Shown here piece by piece: positions 1 to 12,295 of a DNA stretch of 64,000 nucleotides. Position 1 is the first letter of the stretch; the number at the start of each line of letters is the position of its first letter. The stretch is from Pyrenophora tritici-repentis (taxonomy: Eukaryota > Ascomycota > Dothideomycetes > Pleosporales > Pleosporaceae), in NCBI RefSeq assembly GCF_003171515.1, contig NC_089392.1, positions 2,604,001 to 2,668,000 of the forward strand, written 5' to 3'. The notes beneath the pieces are model-generated. The model did not search any database. It was not told where the DNA came from and worked only from the letters and a program-made list of their open reading frames with translations. The position numbers and the translations under genes are program-made.

Positions 1-1160
1 GCTTGCCACTGTAGAGCTATTCGCATATATCCGGAGGTCCAGTCGCACGCACACAGGGCAGCGACAGGAGTCATCGCTGCGTTCACCTGATCAAAGCGAG
101 ATGTAGTAGGGTTTCATTCGGCGACGCCCGAAGCCTATATCCGGCAGTCGCAGCATTGTTTCCACGGTTCCTCAAGCGACGATAGTAGGCGTCGGCCCTC
201 GACGGTCAACAACCTGACATCCAGGACACCCGTCATAACACCGCCATAATTTCTCCGCTCATTTAAGACACACCGGTCAAGCTTTGTTTCTCAAGACAGT
301 CCTTTGTTTCTCAAACAAAGCCTCTACTTCTGAAGCAACTAAGACCACTTAGTAAGAAACTTGCTCACGCTAAGACACTAAGCCTAATTCATCTCTCGTC
401 GAACGTCGCAACCATCCACTTCACGATAGCCCTCAGCACCCACGAGCGAGTTCCCGCGCCTTGCCTCCGCAGTCCCACCCCGCCGCGCGAAGAAGCAAGT
501 GGGAAGATCCCTTTTGCGGCCTGGGATATCATCGCTCCAAGCCTCGGCCGACGCTGATCTCAGGCAAATCGTCTTTCTCTTGACAACACCTTGGATGGGA
601 ATTTAGTCATCTGGACCTCTACCGTACTTCTCGTCCCAGTCCATCCTACCCGATAACCCTGGCGCTATCGCTGGGCCTAGGTAATTCCGACGGTTGCCGT
701 GCATGCGACCCAGATCCAGCTTGCACCCGTCCCCTGCCAAAGATCGCTGCATTAACCAACCCGTGCGCTTACACAGTCTCAACGCCAACATTGCGGTAGG
801 CCGTGGGCTATCTTCAGGGTCCTCAACTTTCCAGCCACCCGGAGCTGGACCCTTCATTACGCAGGCTAGGTCGGTAGCGAAACCTGTCTCACATTAGGAC
901 ACCCACAGCAGATCACCAGCGAGCTCGAGGGCCACTTTCCCATCTGACTAGAACCGGACGTCTCGCCAGGCTACCTGTGGGATCCCGCGCGACACGCCAC
1001 TGTACCCCTCTGTGACCCGTTTTCACGTGCGCGGTGCACCCTAAAACCGGCCACCACTCCCGCCCAACAGCTGGATTATTCTTCGCTCCCGACACGGCGC
1101 AACTGGTGCTTCCTTGTTGCAAAGTGAGCACGTTTCTTTGAGCTCAATTTTTCCCGCGTC
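1..1160. other. Intergenic / upstream region
   Basis: No reading frame with family resemblance or convincing splice structure was found on either strand. Short frames at 603-857 (minus) and 694-897 (plus) overlap each other and show no motif. The right-hand part must contain the promoter of the copper-fist gene that starts at 1161. Confidence 0.5.
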
Positions 1161-2897
1161 ATGTGGGCCGAAGTTAATGGAGAGCGCAAGAAGGTCGCAT
1201 GGTAGGCTTACTTTTTCTCCTTCCCCGCTGTATCGTCTTTCCGTCTTGCAATCTTAGCTCGTGCTCTTCGTTGTACACACCCAGCACGCCTTTATGACCT
1301 ACATACGGCGCCGTTACTCTTCCACAATTTATACACACTAACACAGTGTAGCGGTCCATGCATCCGCGGTCATCGCTCGTCCAAATGCGATCACAGAGAT
1401 CGAGTGTTGGTGGAAGTTCGAAAACCCGGTCGACCATTGAGCAGCTGCCCACACCCGACTGGCTCTTGTAGTTGTGAGCGTGTTGTTATCAATTATACGA
1501 TACCAAAAAGCTCGGAATGTGGCTGTCCTTCTGAGAGAGCACCGCCTACAGCTACTGTCGTTGGCAACAGTCGAATCTCGAAACCTAGACGGAAGTCTGC
1601 CGCAGTCAACACCTTCAACATAGAGAAGGCTATTCGAACTGGCCTGGATGCCGACACCGAGACTTCATCGATCACGCACACCCCCTCCGAGACTAGCGGT
1701 AGCAATGCAACTTCACTCCCTTCAAGTGCCAGCTCGACTCCACGCTTACTCCCGGCGCAACATGAGGCCATTTCCAGCTGTTGTAAACCCAAACCGGCTC
1801 TGCCACCAGTTCAAGAAGGAGGGTGCTGTGGTAAGAAATCAAAACCTGCCCCAGAGCCGCCGGTGCAAAATAAGTCTTGTTGTTCCAGCTCGAGCAAACC
1901 AGCAAGCGCGCCTGCAAACCATCAGCCTAATGGTTACCAACACATCGGACAGCAGTTTCAGTTCCCCGCACAGCCACAGTTCATGATGTCACAGTATCAG
2001 AATTTCCAACCACAGACGTCAACTGCACCAGCCCCTTTCGGTCTTGGCACACCTATCTACAACCATGCTGCAGCAGCTTACCACCAACACAATTCGATGC
2101 CGTTGAGCCCTGTCGCAGACACTCCCATAACGTCCCATGGTGTCAGCCCCCAACCACACCAACATGTGCCCGAACACAACTGTCACTGCGGCGAATCATG
2201 CAGCTGTTTTGGGTGTGCGGCTCATCCGAACAACGCTACGATGATGGAGTACCTTAGAGTCATGGCTCAATTTCAATATACCGGTAGTTACGGTGGCATG
2301 GCCCCGCCTTTCTACGATGTACCTACCTACCCTCACCAAGCTGGATATGGAGCCGAGGCGACACAAGGCATGCCATTCAGCTTGATGCAGCAAAACATGA
2401 CCACATCGACTCCAACACAGATGAGCTTTCCTGCAAACGTTAACATAGCAAATGGAACCATGTCTATGCACGCAAACTGGCAGCAACCGGTGACCCCGAT
2501 GACGAGTATGCCTCAGGGTCAATTTTCGTCGACTACAGCCTACACATCATCTACCCCAATGGAGCCTACGACACCATTGAAGACGGAAGAAATTGCCGGT
2601 TCACCCGCTGCTGACAGCCCCGCCGATAGTAAGGATGAGGAGACATCCACTCTCTCCCCGTCAACGTACTTCTGGAACCAGGTTACCTTGCCCGGCTGCT
2701 CTGATGCCTCCGGTACCTGCCAATGCGGAGACGGCTGTGCATGTGTTGGTTGCCTCACGCACGGCGGTCACACTGGGGAACAACTTGAGGACATGACTGC
2801 CCCAGAACACAATACCTTTCCTGACTTTGGTCCTGCCCTCGGCGTTGATATGAATGACCCATCGAACTTCATCGACTTCACTGCTGGTCCTACTTGA
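1161..2897 (+). CDS. Copper-fist transcription factor (Mac1/Cuf1/GRISEA family)
   Basis: Two exons, 1161-1201 and 1352-2897, encode 528 aa. A 41-nt first exon joins in frame across a 150-bp GT-AG intron and restores the amino-terminal copper fist: residues C14-x2-C17-x8-C26-x-H28, then the RKPGRP basic element near residue 40. This is the metal-dependent DNA-binding module of yeast Mac1 and Ace1 and their filamentous relatives. The carboxy half has two near-identical cysteine clusters of the form CxCx4CxCx2Cx2H at about residues 291-305 and 470-484, as in the copper-sensing activation domain of Mac1/Cuf1. Three CC pairs lie in a Ser/Pro/Lys-rich stretch around residues 155-195. The middle is Gln/Pro/Ser-rich and probably disordered. 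The protein should act in the nucleus as a copper-responsive regulator. Copper-uptake activator (Mac1 type) fits the two clusters; a copper-detoxification role (Ace1 type) cannot be excluded. Confidence 0.9.
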
Positions 2898-3993
2898 GAG
2901 ATAGTACAGAGATACTTGGCACCATACTACCCACGCGCCCGGTGCTGCTCGCAATGCGTTATCCCTAGTTTGTAAGCTATCTCCATCGAGGGTATCAACG
3001 GAGCTACGCTGTTTAGAGGAATTCATTAACATCCCCATACGAGCTTGCTTCTTCCTGCAGATTTTAGCCTCTTCACACCCATCTTCTTTTTGTACATTTT
3101 CTGCATCGCAAACAGGCGCGATTGGCTAGGCCTTGGCCACTTTCATGGGTAAGAAAATGGGGGCAATAAAGCGCGTTACTAAGACCTCAAACACTGAAGG
3201 CTTTCAGTTACTACATGGATTCTTGTGTACATGGTATATACGGGGACAGATCGTATTTCCCTGTATGCCGTTTTTCTTGCTGCTTGCTTGCACAATTCGA
3301 TACGATACCCCTGCTCTGGGCGGAATGAAATGAATGTCTTTATCTTCATTCTTGTTTCAAGTGTACATGACTTCTTGTTTGGTTGATTCAGTAGATGAAT
3401 GCGAAACGTTTTCATGTAGTTGTAGCATGCACGTCAAAGCTGTCAGGTCCCGCTGTCAGGTCCCGCTGTCAGGTCCCGCTGTCAGGTCCCGTTGTCAGGT
3501 ATCAGGGGTATATAGAAGTTGTATAATGGGTGTTTCATAGCGAGCGAATATACACACTATCATCATAACCCATGCCCAGCAAATGAATGCAGTTTTTGGA
3601 GTACAAATCCGAACAGGAGGGTCCACCACCGACCCATCCATCGAGAAAGCGCTCATGATCATTATCCACATGTAAACCCTGCCCGAAAGAAAAGAATAGA
3701 AAGGAAAAAAGAATCATCCATAGATATTAAGAAGAAGAAAAGGTAGTTAGCTAGCCTGCTGTGAATCGAGGCAAGAAATCCGAATCCCCCAGAAACTCCG
3801 TCGAGATTTTGTAAGCCATAGCCCACCGAGGACCGGCCATCGACATGATGAAAGTATTGACCAGAAATACATGAGCTGTAACAAGCTGATGTTGAAGAGG
3901 AATATAGGATCAGATGATGTCAGAAGAACTGGGGCGTCTAGTGTATGTATGAGAAAAGAAAGGCGGGAATCGTGGGAAGGTCGACAGAGGTTG
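2898..3993. other. Intergenic region between convergent genes
   Basis: This holds the 3' ends of the copper-fist gene (plus) and the SUN gene (minus). Apart from the 13-bp tandem repeat at 3441-3500 I see no gene. Short frames here are low-complexity and unsupported. Confidence 0.5.
3441..3500. repeat. 13-bp tandem repeat, 4.6 copies
   Basis: The unit TGTCAGGTCCCGC repeats head to tail at 3441, 3454 and 3467. The copy at 3480 differs in its last base and an 8-base partial copy ends at 3500. It lies in the shared 3' intergenic region and is not in any supported reading frame. Confidence 0.95.
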
Positions 3994-5547
3994 CTAGCCA
4001 TCGGAAAGTACGATGGTGAGGTTACCGTGGATAGCGGCCTGGTAAGTAGTGTGAGTATCTCTTTACAGTTTTGAAATAGGAAACAAGACTTACAGTGCAG
4101 CCACGATCGGGATCCTCCCAGCACTTGTCGCCCTCACACCACTGGTTTGTGGCACTCTTGTACTTGCAAGCGGAGACGACACCCTCTCCTACGAAAGTGA
4201 TATCATATCCCAGTCGTTCCTTCTTGCAGAGTTCGTTCTGCTTCAAACTGGAAAAGCCTGTTTGCATAGGGCCATCGTCAAAGGATGTACCGAACACCGC
4301 TGGCGCCCAGTTGCCCTTGCCTCCCATGGGCGTACCCCAAGTACAGGCCTTATCTTCCGGAACGCCTTGTTTGTTGACGTAGTATTGAGCCGAGGTTTTC
4401 TTGCCCTCCCAGAAGAAGTACTTTTGCTGATCTGGGTTGGCTAGGAAGCCAGTCTCACCGGGACCTACGGTCACAGGGAAGGTCATAGACTCGGTGCCTA
4501 ACGTATGTGAGTAAGTGATAGTTTCACGATTCGCAGATACAACTCACCTGGATAATCGGTGCGACAAAACGACACGGACTTCGAAAGCTTGTTCTGTACT
4601 TTGACGCTCATCTTTGTAGAGCTTTGCACGCATAGCGTATCGGCGATCTTGCCATCAGCCATCTCTAGATAGCCGTCCTTGTTGCAGTATAAGCCACCAA
4701 CACTCTGGCCAGTCCTACCCTGAGTGGAAGGGAACGAAGCCTTGAGATATGGGTTCGGGCAGCCGTATGAGCAAAAGCTGCCAGTCGTACAGCAGGTGCC
4801 GTCTGCGCATGAATCTTTCACAACTGTTCGGATATTATCGAATCCATCCGCTCCGAAATATTGAGGATCTTGGATACCGGACCAGCCGCCCAGTCCCTGC
4901 GACTTTGTGGGCAATGCGCCATAGCCGTATGGGAACTCGGTGCAGCGGATCTTGCCATTGGGAAATACCTTGTCACACTCGGCACAGTGGCCATCCTTAT
5001 CAACCATACCAGCCCAGTGGTTTGGCGACGTATCTGGTTGCTGTTTGGGCGGGACATCCTGGTTCGGGTTGGGAGAAGGACTGTTTGATGACGTCGGAGC
5101 TGGCGGTGCAGGTTCCTGTGAATGAGGCTTCTCAGGATGAGGCTTCTCGGGATGAGGCTTCTCGGGACAAGTACAAGCCTGCTGAGATGGAGTTGGCTTG
5201 AGTAGCGGCTCCTGGGTCTTTGACTCTGGCTTTGGAGTGGGCACTGCGGTCTGCTCTGGCTGTTTGGAAGCTGGGGGCGGTGTGGGCAACGCGGTGAAAC
5301 GTGCGGTAGACTGGAGTTGATCAGCTCCCCAAATCAGGGTACCATTGGCGACGCCCTGGTGAGCCTCTTCCGCCGAGATAGCATGATCATCAAGCCAGTA
5401 CACGAATACAGTCTGAGTTGCTGCGGGTACGAATGCGACTGCGCGTTTAGCCAGGTCATTGGCATGAACGTGACGGTGCAGATGATGCGGCTTGGCTACA
5501 GTACTCGCAGCAAGCGCAATGACAGTGAAGATGTACTCGAGCTTCAT
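3994..5547 (-). CDS. SUN-family secreted cell-wall protein (GH132)
   Basis: Three exons on the minus strand, 5547-4548, 4497-4094 and 4038-3994, encode 482 aa; the introns are 50 and 55 bp. Residues 1-18 form a signal peptide (MKLEYIFTVIALAASTVA), with a Kex2-like LAKR at about 32-35. A Pro/Thr/Ser-rich linker with three copies of PEKPH follows. The carboxy-terminal 300 residues form the Cys-rich SUN domain (NHWAG, FCSYGC and CTWGTPMG blocks), ending in a final 14-residue exon. Yeast relatives Sim1, Uth1, Nca3 and Sun4 and Candida Sun41 work in cell-wall remodelling and septation, and the fungal family has been assigned to glycoside hydrolase family 132. Secretion to the wall is inferred from the signal peptide. 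The gene converges with the copper-fist gene and its promoter lies in the 1.6-kb gap to its right. Confidence 0.92.
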
Positions 5548-7170
5548 ATCGGGCGAGAACTCGTGTACAGTAATCCTACAGGAGAAGCTCTATCCATTGT
5601 GAGCCAGTGTGCATGTGTGCGAGTGATGAGTGAGTGACTAACCTCTTTTCAGCGTGCTCAAAGAGACTTTGCGTAAGCTAGTGGCACTGCTGGGTACGTT
5701 ACAGTGCTTTGCTCGCTCTTGTTTGCCTTTCGGTGTACGTGAATCAATCGAGTGGGTAACAGGGAAGTATACTGGCAGTGCCTAAGGAGTGGAATGGAGA
5801 TAAAGCCCCAGATGGAGGCACGAAAGAATGGCTGGGAGAACAGAACAGGAGCCGGCAACTTCGAGTATCGAGTCTGGTGTTGCAGCGCGTGTTGTCCTGG
5901 AGAAATAGGTGGGAGGATCAAAGGTGGCGTGTTATTTGTATGTCTGTGCCAAGGCGGGGTCTAGCTAGCGCGGCTGTTCCGCCTGCCTAGGAAAGAGCAA
6001 TCAATTGGGGAATTTGCGCCAATTGAGACTTTTGGTTGAGTGGGAAAGGGCGCTGGGTCAGCAAGTGCGCGTACAGCCTGGCGAGGGTATGCGGAGGACG
6101 AGGTAGATGACTGAGAGTGAACTGATAGATTTGACAGCACCAAGAACAGGAATAGCAGCGAAGAAGAGCATCGACGATAAGGAAGTAGCAATGGATATAT
6201 TCAACTAGACTAGTGACACAGTGGCATTGAGTACGTATCTAAAGAACACACCATAACTGGTGTTACCTCCGTGTACCCAGCCAGGGCCGCTAGAGTACTT
6301 CATTGTAGATACACTGGAGATTTACAACTGGTCTATTTGAAGCTGAACACACCAAGTGCTTCACTCAGTGGCGTAGCAGCGGTTAGCCGTGGCATTCTAA
6401 GACGATACTATGCCTCGGCCTACACATGGCCTTGGGCTTTGCGCAAAGTGGTCCTGTCAATATGTCGTATAACATTGACCCCTGGCTAGGCTTTGAACAG
6501 CACATTCCACGAGGGCCTTATGTTACACAGCGAGGAACAATGGCGCAAACCTGGGCGGGTACGAAGATGCCGTTGCTATGGCCAGGTCTTTAGTCTATTC
6601 AACTTGTGGCAAACTGTCGTAGAACTACAAGATAGTGATATCAATTCAATATGATTGTCACCTTTCTTTTTCGAAGCGAGGGTTAAACCTGAAGCTTGTA
6701 ACCTGTACAGTCCTGTTGTCAAGTATGACAGACACTAGCACCCCTTCCTACTCTAGGAAAAGTTATGAACATGCTATGTAGAATGCAATGCAAAAGCAAT
6801 GCGACAGGTTCCTATGGATGATTGTTTGATGGCGGAACGACCGAGGAAACAACCTCGCGATGTCACGGTAATGACATGCGTGGGTTCCTGCGCTAGTTGT
6901 TGGTACCCCACATGTTCGCCCTAAAACCCAGGAATTGTGGCTAGTTTGCATCAAGGGTGCCACTGCATGTGCAAGTCAAATTGTCAGACTCGTGCAAATG
7001 TCTCGCTGGCGTGCAGCTGTGTCTTACGTAATGATATGTAGTTCAACTATGTACAAACCCGAATGATGCCAACGACGAAGGTATCTGTCTAGCTTCTTCC
7101 ACATTCCCTAGGCCCAGACTACCTGACCAGAGGCGGCTCATCTCGCGCGTGTGATGGCTAAACAAGTAAC
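5548..7170. other. Gene-free interval
   Basis: About 1.6 kb between the SUN gene start and the Bzz1 stop, both on the minus strand. It should hold the SUN promoter and the Bzz1 3' UTR. A 76-codon minus frame at 5961-6191 begins with a hydrophobic stretch that resembles a signal peptide, but it has no other support. Nothing else is recognisable. Confidence 0.45.
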
Positions 7171-9754
7171 CTATACCTGCTGAACATAGTTGGCTGGAAC
7201 ACTCCGGACAACGCCATCTTTTTCCACGTCTGCCCAACCATCTCCAGCCTCCATGTTGATAAGTACGAATCGATCGCCCTCTGACATGGAGTGTTCCACA
7301 TCACTTTGCGCAGTATAGTCGTATAGCGCCTCGACGTACTTTAGCTTCTTTGCGCCACGCTTGGGCGCTACGGCTGGTCCTTTCTTTTTACCGGGAGCTG
7401 CAGCCGCAATGTTGGTAGTCGACGCTGAAGAGGCAGAGTATGTCGAGTCTGGGCGATTTGATGAAAAGGTAGATGCTGTTGTTGGTGGTGTCGCAACTAC
7501 GACCTCCACATAAGCCGCGGGAACAAGTCCCTCTTTGTGACCAGCGCGGACCTTTGTCCAACCAGAACCATCTGTAGAGCGACGTGAGTAATTCGCAGAG
7601 GATACCGGAATGGGGAAGAGAGTTCAGGAAGACATACCATCGGGTTCTACTATAGTGACATCCATGCCATCAGTCACTGTTATCTCACCTTCGCCATTCT
7701 CCTGGTAAGCGTACAGCATCCTGCCCTTGACTTCGTTGGATTTGGGGGCAGGTGGCGGCAAATCATTATCAGGCTTGATGTATTGTGCAGGCGGTGGTGC
7801 AACTATCCGGTTCTTCCTAGGTCCCGGCGCTGGTGCTGGGGCCTTCTTTTCTACTGGGGGTGGCGTTTCTTCAGCAGTTGGCGACATGCCTCCAGCCACT
7901 GAGCGCTGCGCGGTCGCCGAGTATCCGGAGCTTAGGGTATTCATCGAATTGACTGTGTCACTTCGTCCTAGTCTCGGCAAGTCCGCAGTAGATGCTGTAC
8001 TGGTACCGTTTGTCGTTGCCGCCGCCGTCACTGTGTGTGCTGCCTTTTGTCGCTCTTCCTTCAGCTTCTTCTTCTCGACTTTAGATTGTTCACCTGGACA
8101 GTCCGCTGGTACTTTCATTTCGCACTTGCTGTGGCAGGTATAACCACAGTCCTGGCAGTCGAATCCTTTTGCAGACAATCCCCATATTCTGTCTCCGCAC
8201 AGATCACAGTTTGTGGGTATCTTAAACGTCTGCGACTTGAAATTGTGGTTTCTTGCACCGATGCTGAGATCACCTACAACGGCAGTAATGGTCGAGACTT
8301 CGACTTCGGCACTCACTTTCTGGCGTTCGACTTCGTGCATCGCCTCTTGTATGGCAAAGGTAGAGCGAACAATGTCTACTTCGTCCCTCTTGTCCTTTCC
8401 TTCTCTGATGTTCTGCCGTATAGTTTTGGCTGTTTCCACTTCTTTGCGCTTCTTTTCGAGCTCACGCCGATGCTCTGCCAATGCAGCCTTTGACTTTGTG
8501 AGCACGTTGCGTAAGAAAACTGTCGCCGAATCGTCAACGGCGATAGCATTGTCGTCTAGCCAGACCGGGCTGGGCTCGAATTGGAAGTCGCCCGGTTCCT
8601 GCCATGCACCGGCGTTGTGTCGTACGAACATCATGGAGTCGAGAAGGGGGTTGTTACGCGGTATTTCGCCGGAGAGGTGCTTCAAATAGTCGGTGCTTCG
8701 CATGAGAGTTTGCGTCTCAATTTGTGCGGCAAGGGACCATATCGAGTTCAGCTTGTTGACCCGTGTTTCCGAAAGATCTTGTAGGCTCTGCGACCGTCAA
8801 CAGTGTGCTAAGGATCTGGTGGACATACTTACGTCTAGTAGCTCTGGGACGTACTCATGATAGTACATCTGCTTTTGCTTGTTGGTCACATTGATACTGA
8901 TGAGGTATGTGTTCTACCACGGTCAGCAGCGAAGCGTACAAGTTGGCATATAACATACCTTGACATTGCGCATCTCAACCTGCTGCTGCTCAAAGGCATT
9001 CCGCGCCTTGCCTTTGCCGTGGTCGAATGCGCCATCGACCTTCTTGCGCCGACTCTCTACCTCTTGACAGACACTGTCGTATTTTCCCTTTTGTTTGCGC
9101 AGCTCGCTATACTGGTGGTCGCGTTCCTTCTCTAGCTTGGCAGCATAGTCGCCGTGAAGTTTGCGCAATTCTTCAGTGCGGGTGCCGAGGACTTTCAGGG
9201 GGTCTGCGAGCTGGGTGATGAGGGCGCCGGCGAATTGATCGTGTTCTGTGGCGCGCGACTCTAGGGTGTTTAATTGGACTCCCCATGTGGTCAAAGAAGC
9301 ACTGCAGCAAGATCAGCTACGTCGACTGCAGAGCCGCGATCGTCATACCATTCGAGGGAGCCTGGGGTGACAGTAGGGGTGTCGCCCACACTCAGGCTGG
9401 TCTGTTTCTTCGCCTTCTTCTCATAGTACTTCTTGGCTAGCGCGCTGAGCTTTGCCGCATACTCCTTTTCTATAGCGCTTCGTTCTCGGTAGAACTGTTG
9501 GATGTCGTCGAGCCAGGAGATGCCGCCAGAAACCTACAACCACGGATGTTAGCAACCAGGAGCGCAAGTCGCACAGCTCGCGTCGCATGCGCGTGGATAT
9601 ATCGGGAATGTAGGAGGCATGGTAACGTACCCAGGCGTTGACTGACTTGAAGCCATCCTGTGATTGTCAGCTGTCAGGCCATACTCGGCAGTGCCGTCTG
9701 AAGTCCGCATACCTTCAGTTCAGCGCCGAACTGGGGCGCAATGTCAACCTCCAT
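7171..9754 (-). CDS. BZZ1: Bzz1-like F-BAR / C1 / double SH3 protein
   Basis: Seven exons (9754-9713, 9657-9631, 9533-9349, 9301-8959, 8913-8833, 8787-7638, 7571-7171) join without a break into 742 aa. The amino end (MEVDIAPQFGAELKDGFK) and the first 260 residues are an FCH/F-BAR domain with the expected coiled coils and a YYHEYVPELLDSLQDL block. A C1-type zinc finger sits at about 407-456 (HNFKSQTF, CDLC, CQDC, HSKC). Two SH3 domains lie at about 582-637 and 686-742, separated by a Pro/Ala/Ser-rich linker. Yeast Bzz1 binds Las17/WASP and regulates Arp2/3 actin assembly at endocytic sites; this protein should act at cortical patches. The second exon is only 27 nt. A GTATAG follows the last glutamines, so a further 3' exon is possible, but the stop at 7171 already completes the SH3 fold. 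Confidence 0.93.
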
Positions 9755-10459
9755 GATTCCAGGAATATGTATGAATCGAACACTAAGACAACGGGGACCG
9801 GTACCCCAGACATAGAGGGTGAAGGACTTCTGGGGCGAGGACGGGAAGGGTTACGCGGACTACACCAGGTGTCTTGGTTAAGTTACCCGCTGCCCAACAA
9901 GTGGGGCTGGAGGAATGGCAGAGAGGCGGAGCGTGCCGAGAAGGGAAAACCGGGAACAGTTCCGGTGACGTTATGAATTGCTATAGTTCTAGTGTCCTTC
10001 TATTGTGTTATGCCGTGAATAGCGGCTCTGCAGTTAAATACAATATGCATGAAAAAGCATGGAGCTGGCTTCACTGTCGGTCGCGACTACACATGTGCTC
10101 GGGGCCCTGTTCATGCGGCTCGTGCGCTAAAGCCGGCTAGCGCCGCAGCCCCGCCAACTATTGTCGACATGAGCTCACAATTTCCAACGCGTTCTTGGTT
10201 CGACAAGCAACAAGCACTCCCCACTCCTGCTACAGCAAACACGACAAACTCCTTGTAGCGGCATATAAGCTCACACCGAGCTACTTTACTCTTTCCATTG
10301 CCACATTACAGCATAATAACATCTACGAGCACCCCACCAAGGTTGTCGACACCATACCAGGCCGCCGCTTCTTAACTACACCGCTCGTCGCTTCCTCGGA
10401 TCGACTGCACGCGCCTTCCTCAGCTTCACACAAAGCGGAAACACCAATAATCGCGCACC
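9755..10459. promoter_or_regulatory. Divergent promoter region (BZZ1 / DBP5)
   Basis: 705 bp separate the divergent start codons. Plus-strand frames here read antisense to nothing and show no domain. The DBP5 side near 10245-10440 is C/A-rich, typical of a fungal 5' UTR. I see no clear single regulatory motif. Confidence 0.5.
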
Positions 10460-12017
10460 ATGGCATCCACTGAGGAGACACCCATCAAGCAAGAGGCTGA
10501 GGCCCCGGCGGCAGAGGCTCCCGTAGAAGAGACACCCGCGCAAGAGCCTGAAAGCTCGCTCGAGACTGATCAAGTCGATGGCGCTGGCGCACCGGCAAAG
10601 GGTGCTGATTTGGTCGACACCCCATACAAGGTAGAGGTCAAGCTTGCCGACTTGCAGGCAGACCCCAACAACCCTCTGTTCTCGGCCACGTCGTTTGAAG
10701 AGCTTAAACTGTAGGTTTCTCCGCATCGTGACTAGACCATGCTAACAACAGCAGATCCGAGGCGCTGCTGAAGGGCGTTCGCAACATGAACTTCCGAAAA
10801 CCCTCAAAGGTCCAAGAAAAGGCCCTGCCGCTGCTTCTGATGGACCCGCCTCAAAACATGATTGCGCAATCCCAATCAGGAACTGGCAAGACAGCTGCCT
10901 TTTCACTGAACATTCTCTCTCGCATCGACCTTTCGAACCCCAATCCGCAAGCACTCGCGCTCGCACCCAGCCGAGAGCTCGCCCGTCAAATTCTAGGCGT
11001 CATCACACACATGGGTCAGTTCATGGACGGTCTCACAACTATGGCCGCAGTTCCTGATCCGTCAAGGAAGGGGCAAGCATACAATGCCCAGGTTCTTGTC
11101 GGCACACCAGGGACAGTCCAGGATATGCTGAGGCGCCGTCTGATCAACAACAAGTCCATCAAGATTCTGGTTCTGGACGAGGCTGACAACATGCTGGATC
11201 AGCAGGGCATGGGTGAGCAGTGCACTCGTGTCAAGGCGCTCCTTAACAAGGATATCCAAACTGTCCTCTTCTCCGCTACTTTCCCACCCAACGTTATCGC
11301 ATACGCCAAGCGCTTCGCACCCAACGCCAACTTGATCACCCTGGCGCACGACGAGCTGACTATCGAGGGCATCAAGCAGCTATACATCGATATCGACAAG
11401 GACAACGACAAGTACTCGACTCTACTCAAGTTCTACGGTCTGATGACACAAGCCTCATCAATCATCTTCGTCCGAACCCGAAGGACCGCTGAAGAGCTCG
11501 AGAAGCGCATGGTTGCAGAAGGCCACAAGGTTGCACAACTCAGTGGTGCTCTCGAAGGTCCTGAGCGTGATCGCATCATCGACCAGTTCCGCTCTGGAGA
11601 AGCCAAGGTGCTCATCACTACCAACGTGCTCGCTCGTGGTATCGACGTCGAGTCTGTTACCATGGTCATCAACTACGTAAGTCACCGTCTAATGATAAAT
11701 GCACTCGATGATCGTACTGACAAATGCAGGATGTACCCACTATGGCAAATGGAATCGACGCAGACCCGGAAACCTACCTTCACCGCATTGGTCGTACCGG
11801 TCGCTTTGGACGTGTCGGTGTCGCCCTCACCTTCATCCATGACAAGAACAGCTGGCAGCAACTGCATAACATCGCGTCCTACTACAAGACTGAACTGTAT
11901 CCAATCGACACTTCAGATTGGGACGCTGTTGAGGACATGATCCAGAAAATCATCAAGTCATCACGAGCCGGCAAGAGTACCGAGGAAATGACGGAGATGA
12001 TTACGAAAGGATCGTAG
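10460..12017 (+). CDS. DBP5: DEAD-box ATP-dependent RNA helicase Dbp5
   Basis: Three exons, 10460-10710, 10755-11676 and 11730-12017, encode 486 aa. The first 60 residues are acidic Glu/Pro/Ala-rich, as usual for Dbp5. Helicase motifs appear in order: Q-motif region (FRKPSKVQ), [10 protein letters not shown] (about 120-130), PSRELA, GTPGT, DEAD (225-228), SAT, a ARGID block and [11 protein letters not shown]. Dbp5 works at the cytoplasmic face of the nuclear pore, where Gle1 and inositol hexakisphosphate activate it to remodel exported mRNPs. Motif Ia reads PSRELA rather than PTRELA, a mild change common in this subfamily. The first intron ends in CAGCAG, so two acceptors 3 nt apart (exon start 10752 or 10755) are both in frame and differ by one Arg. 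Confidence 0.95.
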
Positions 12018-12295
12018 AGCGATTTGACAGTATCGGTACCGCTTCGTTGGGCAGAAGATTGTCTAGTATATTAGGAAGACTATCCCGTAAGTGCGACGCG
12101 GTCAATGGCAGGTAGTTCACGAATCATGATGGGAGATTAGGATCATGTGGAGGAGAGGAAGAAAAACGCAGCCGTTTTCCCTCGACATGAAGGAAAGGAC
12201 GGAAGGCCTATGCATACTACGGAAATGAACAAAGATACCCGAATCAAATTCCCACTCCCACCAAATGGTCTCAAACATTATCACCTGTATTTTTC

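Noticed and set aside
1174..1452. 92-aa minus frame overlapping the copper-fist start
   Set aside because: It is antisense to the first intron and the copper-fist exon, which has clear family motifs.
5961..6191. 76-aa minus frame with a signal-peptide-like start
   Set aside because: A hydrophobic start alone is weak evidence, and no cysteine pattern, splice support or family was seen.
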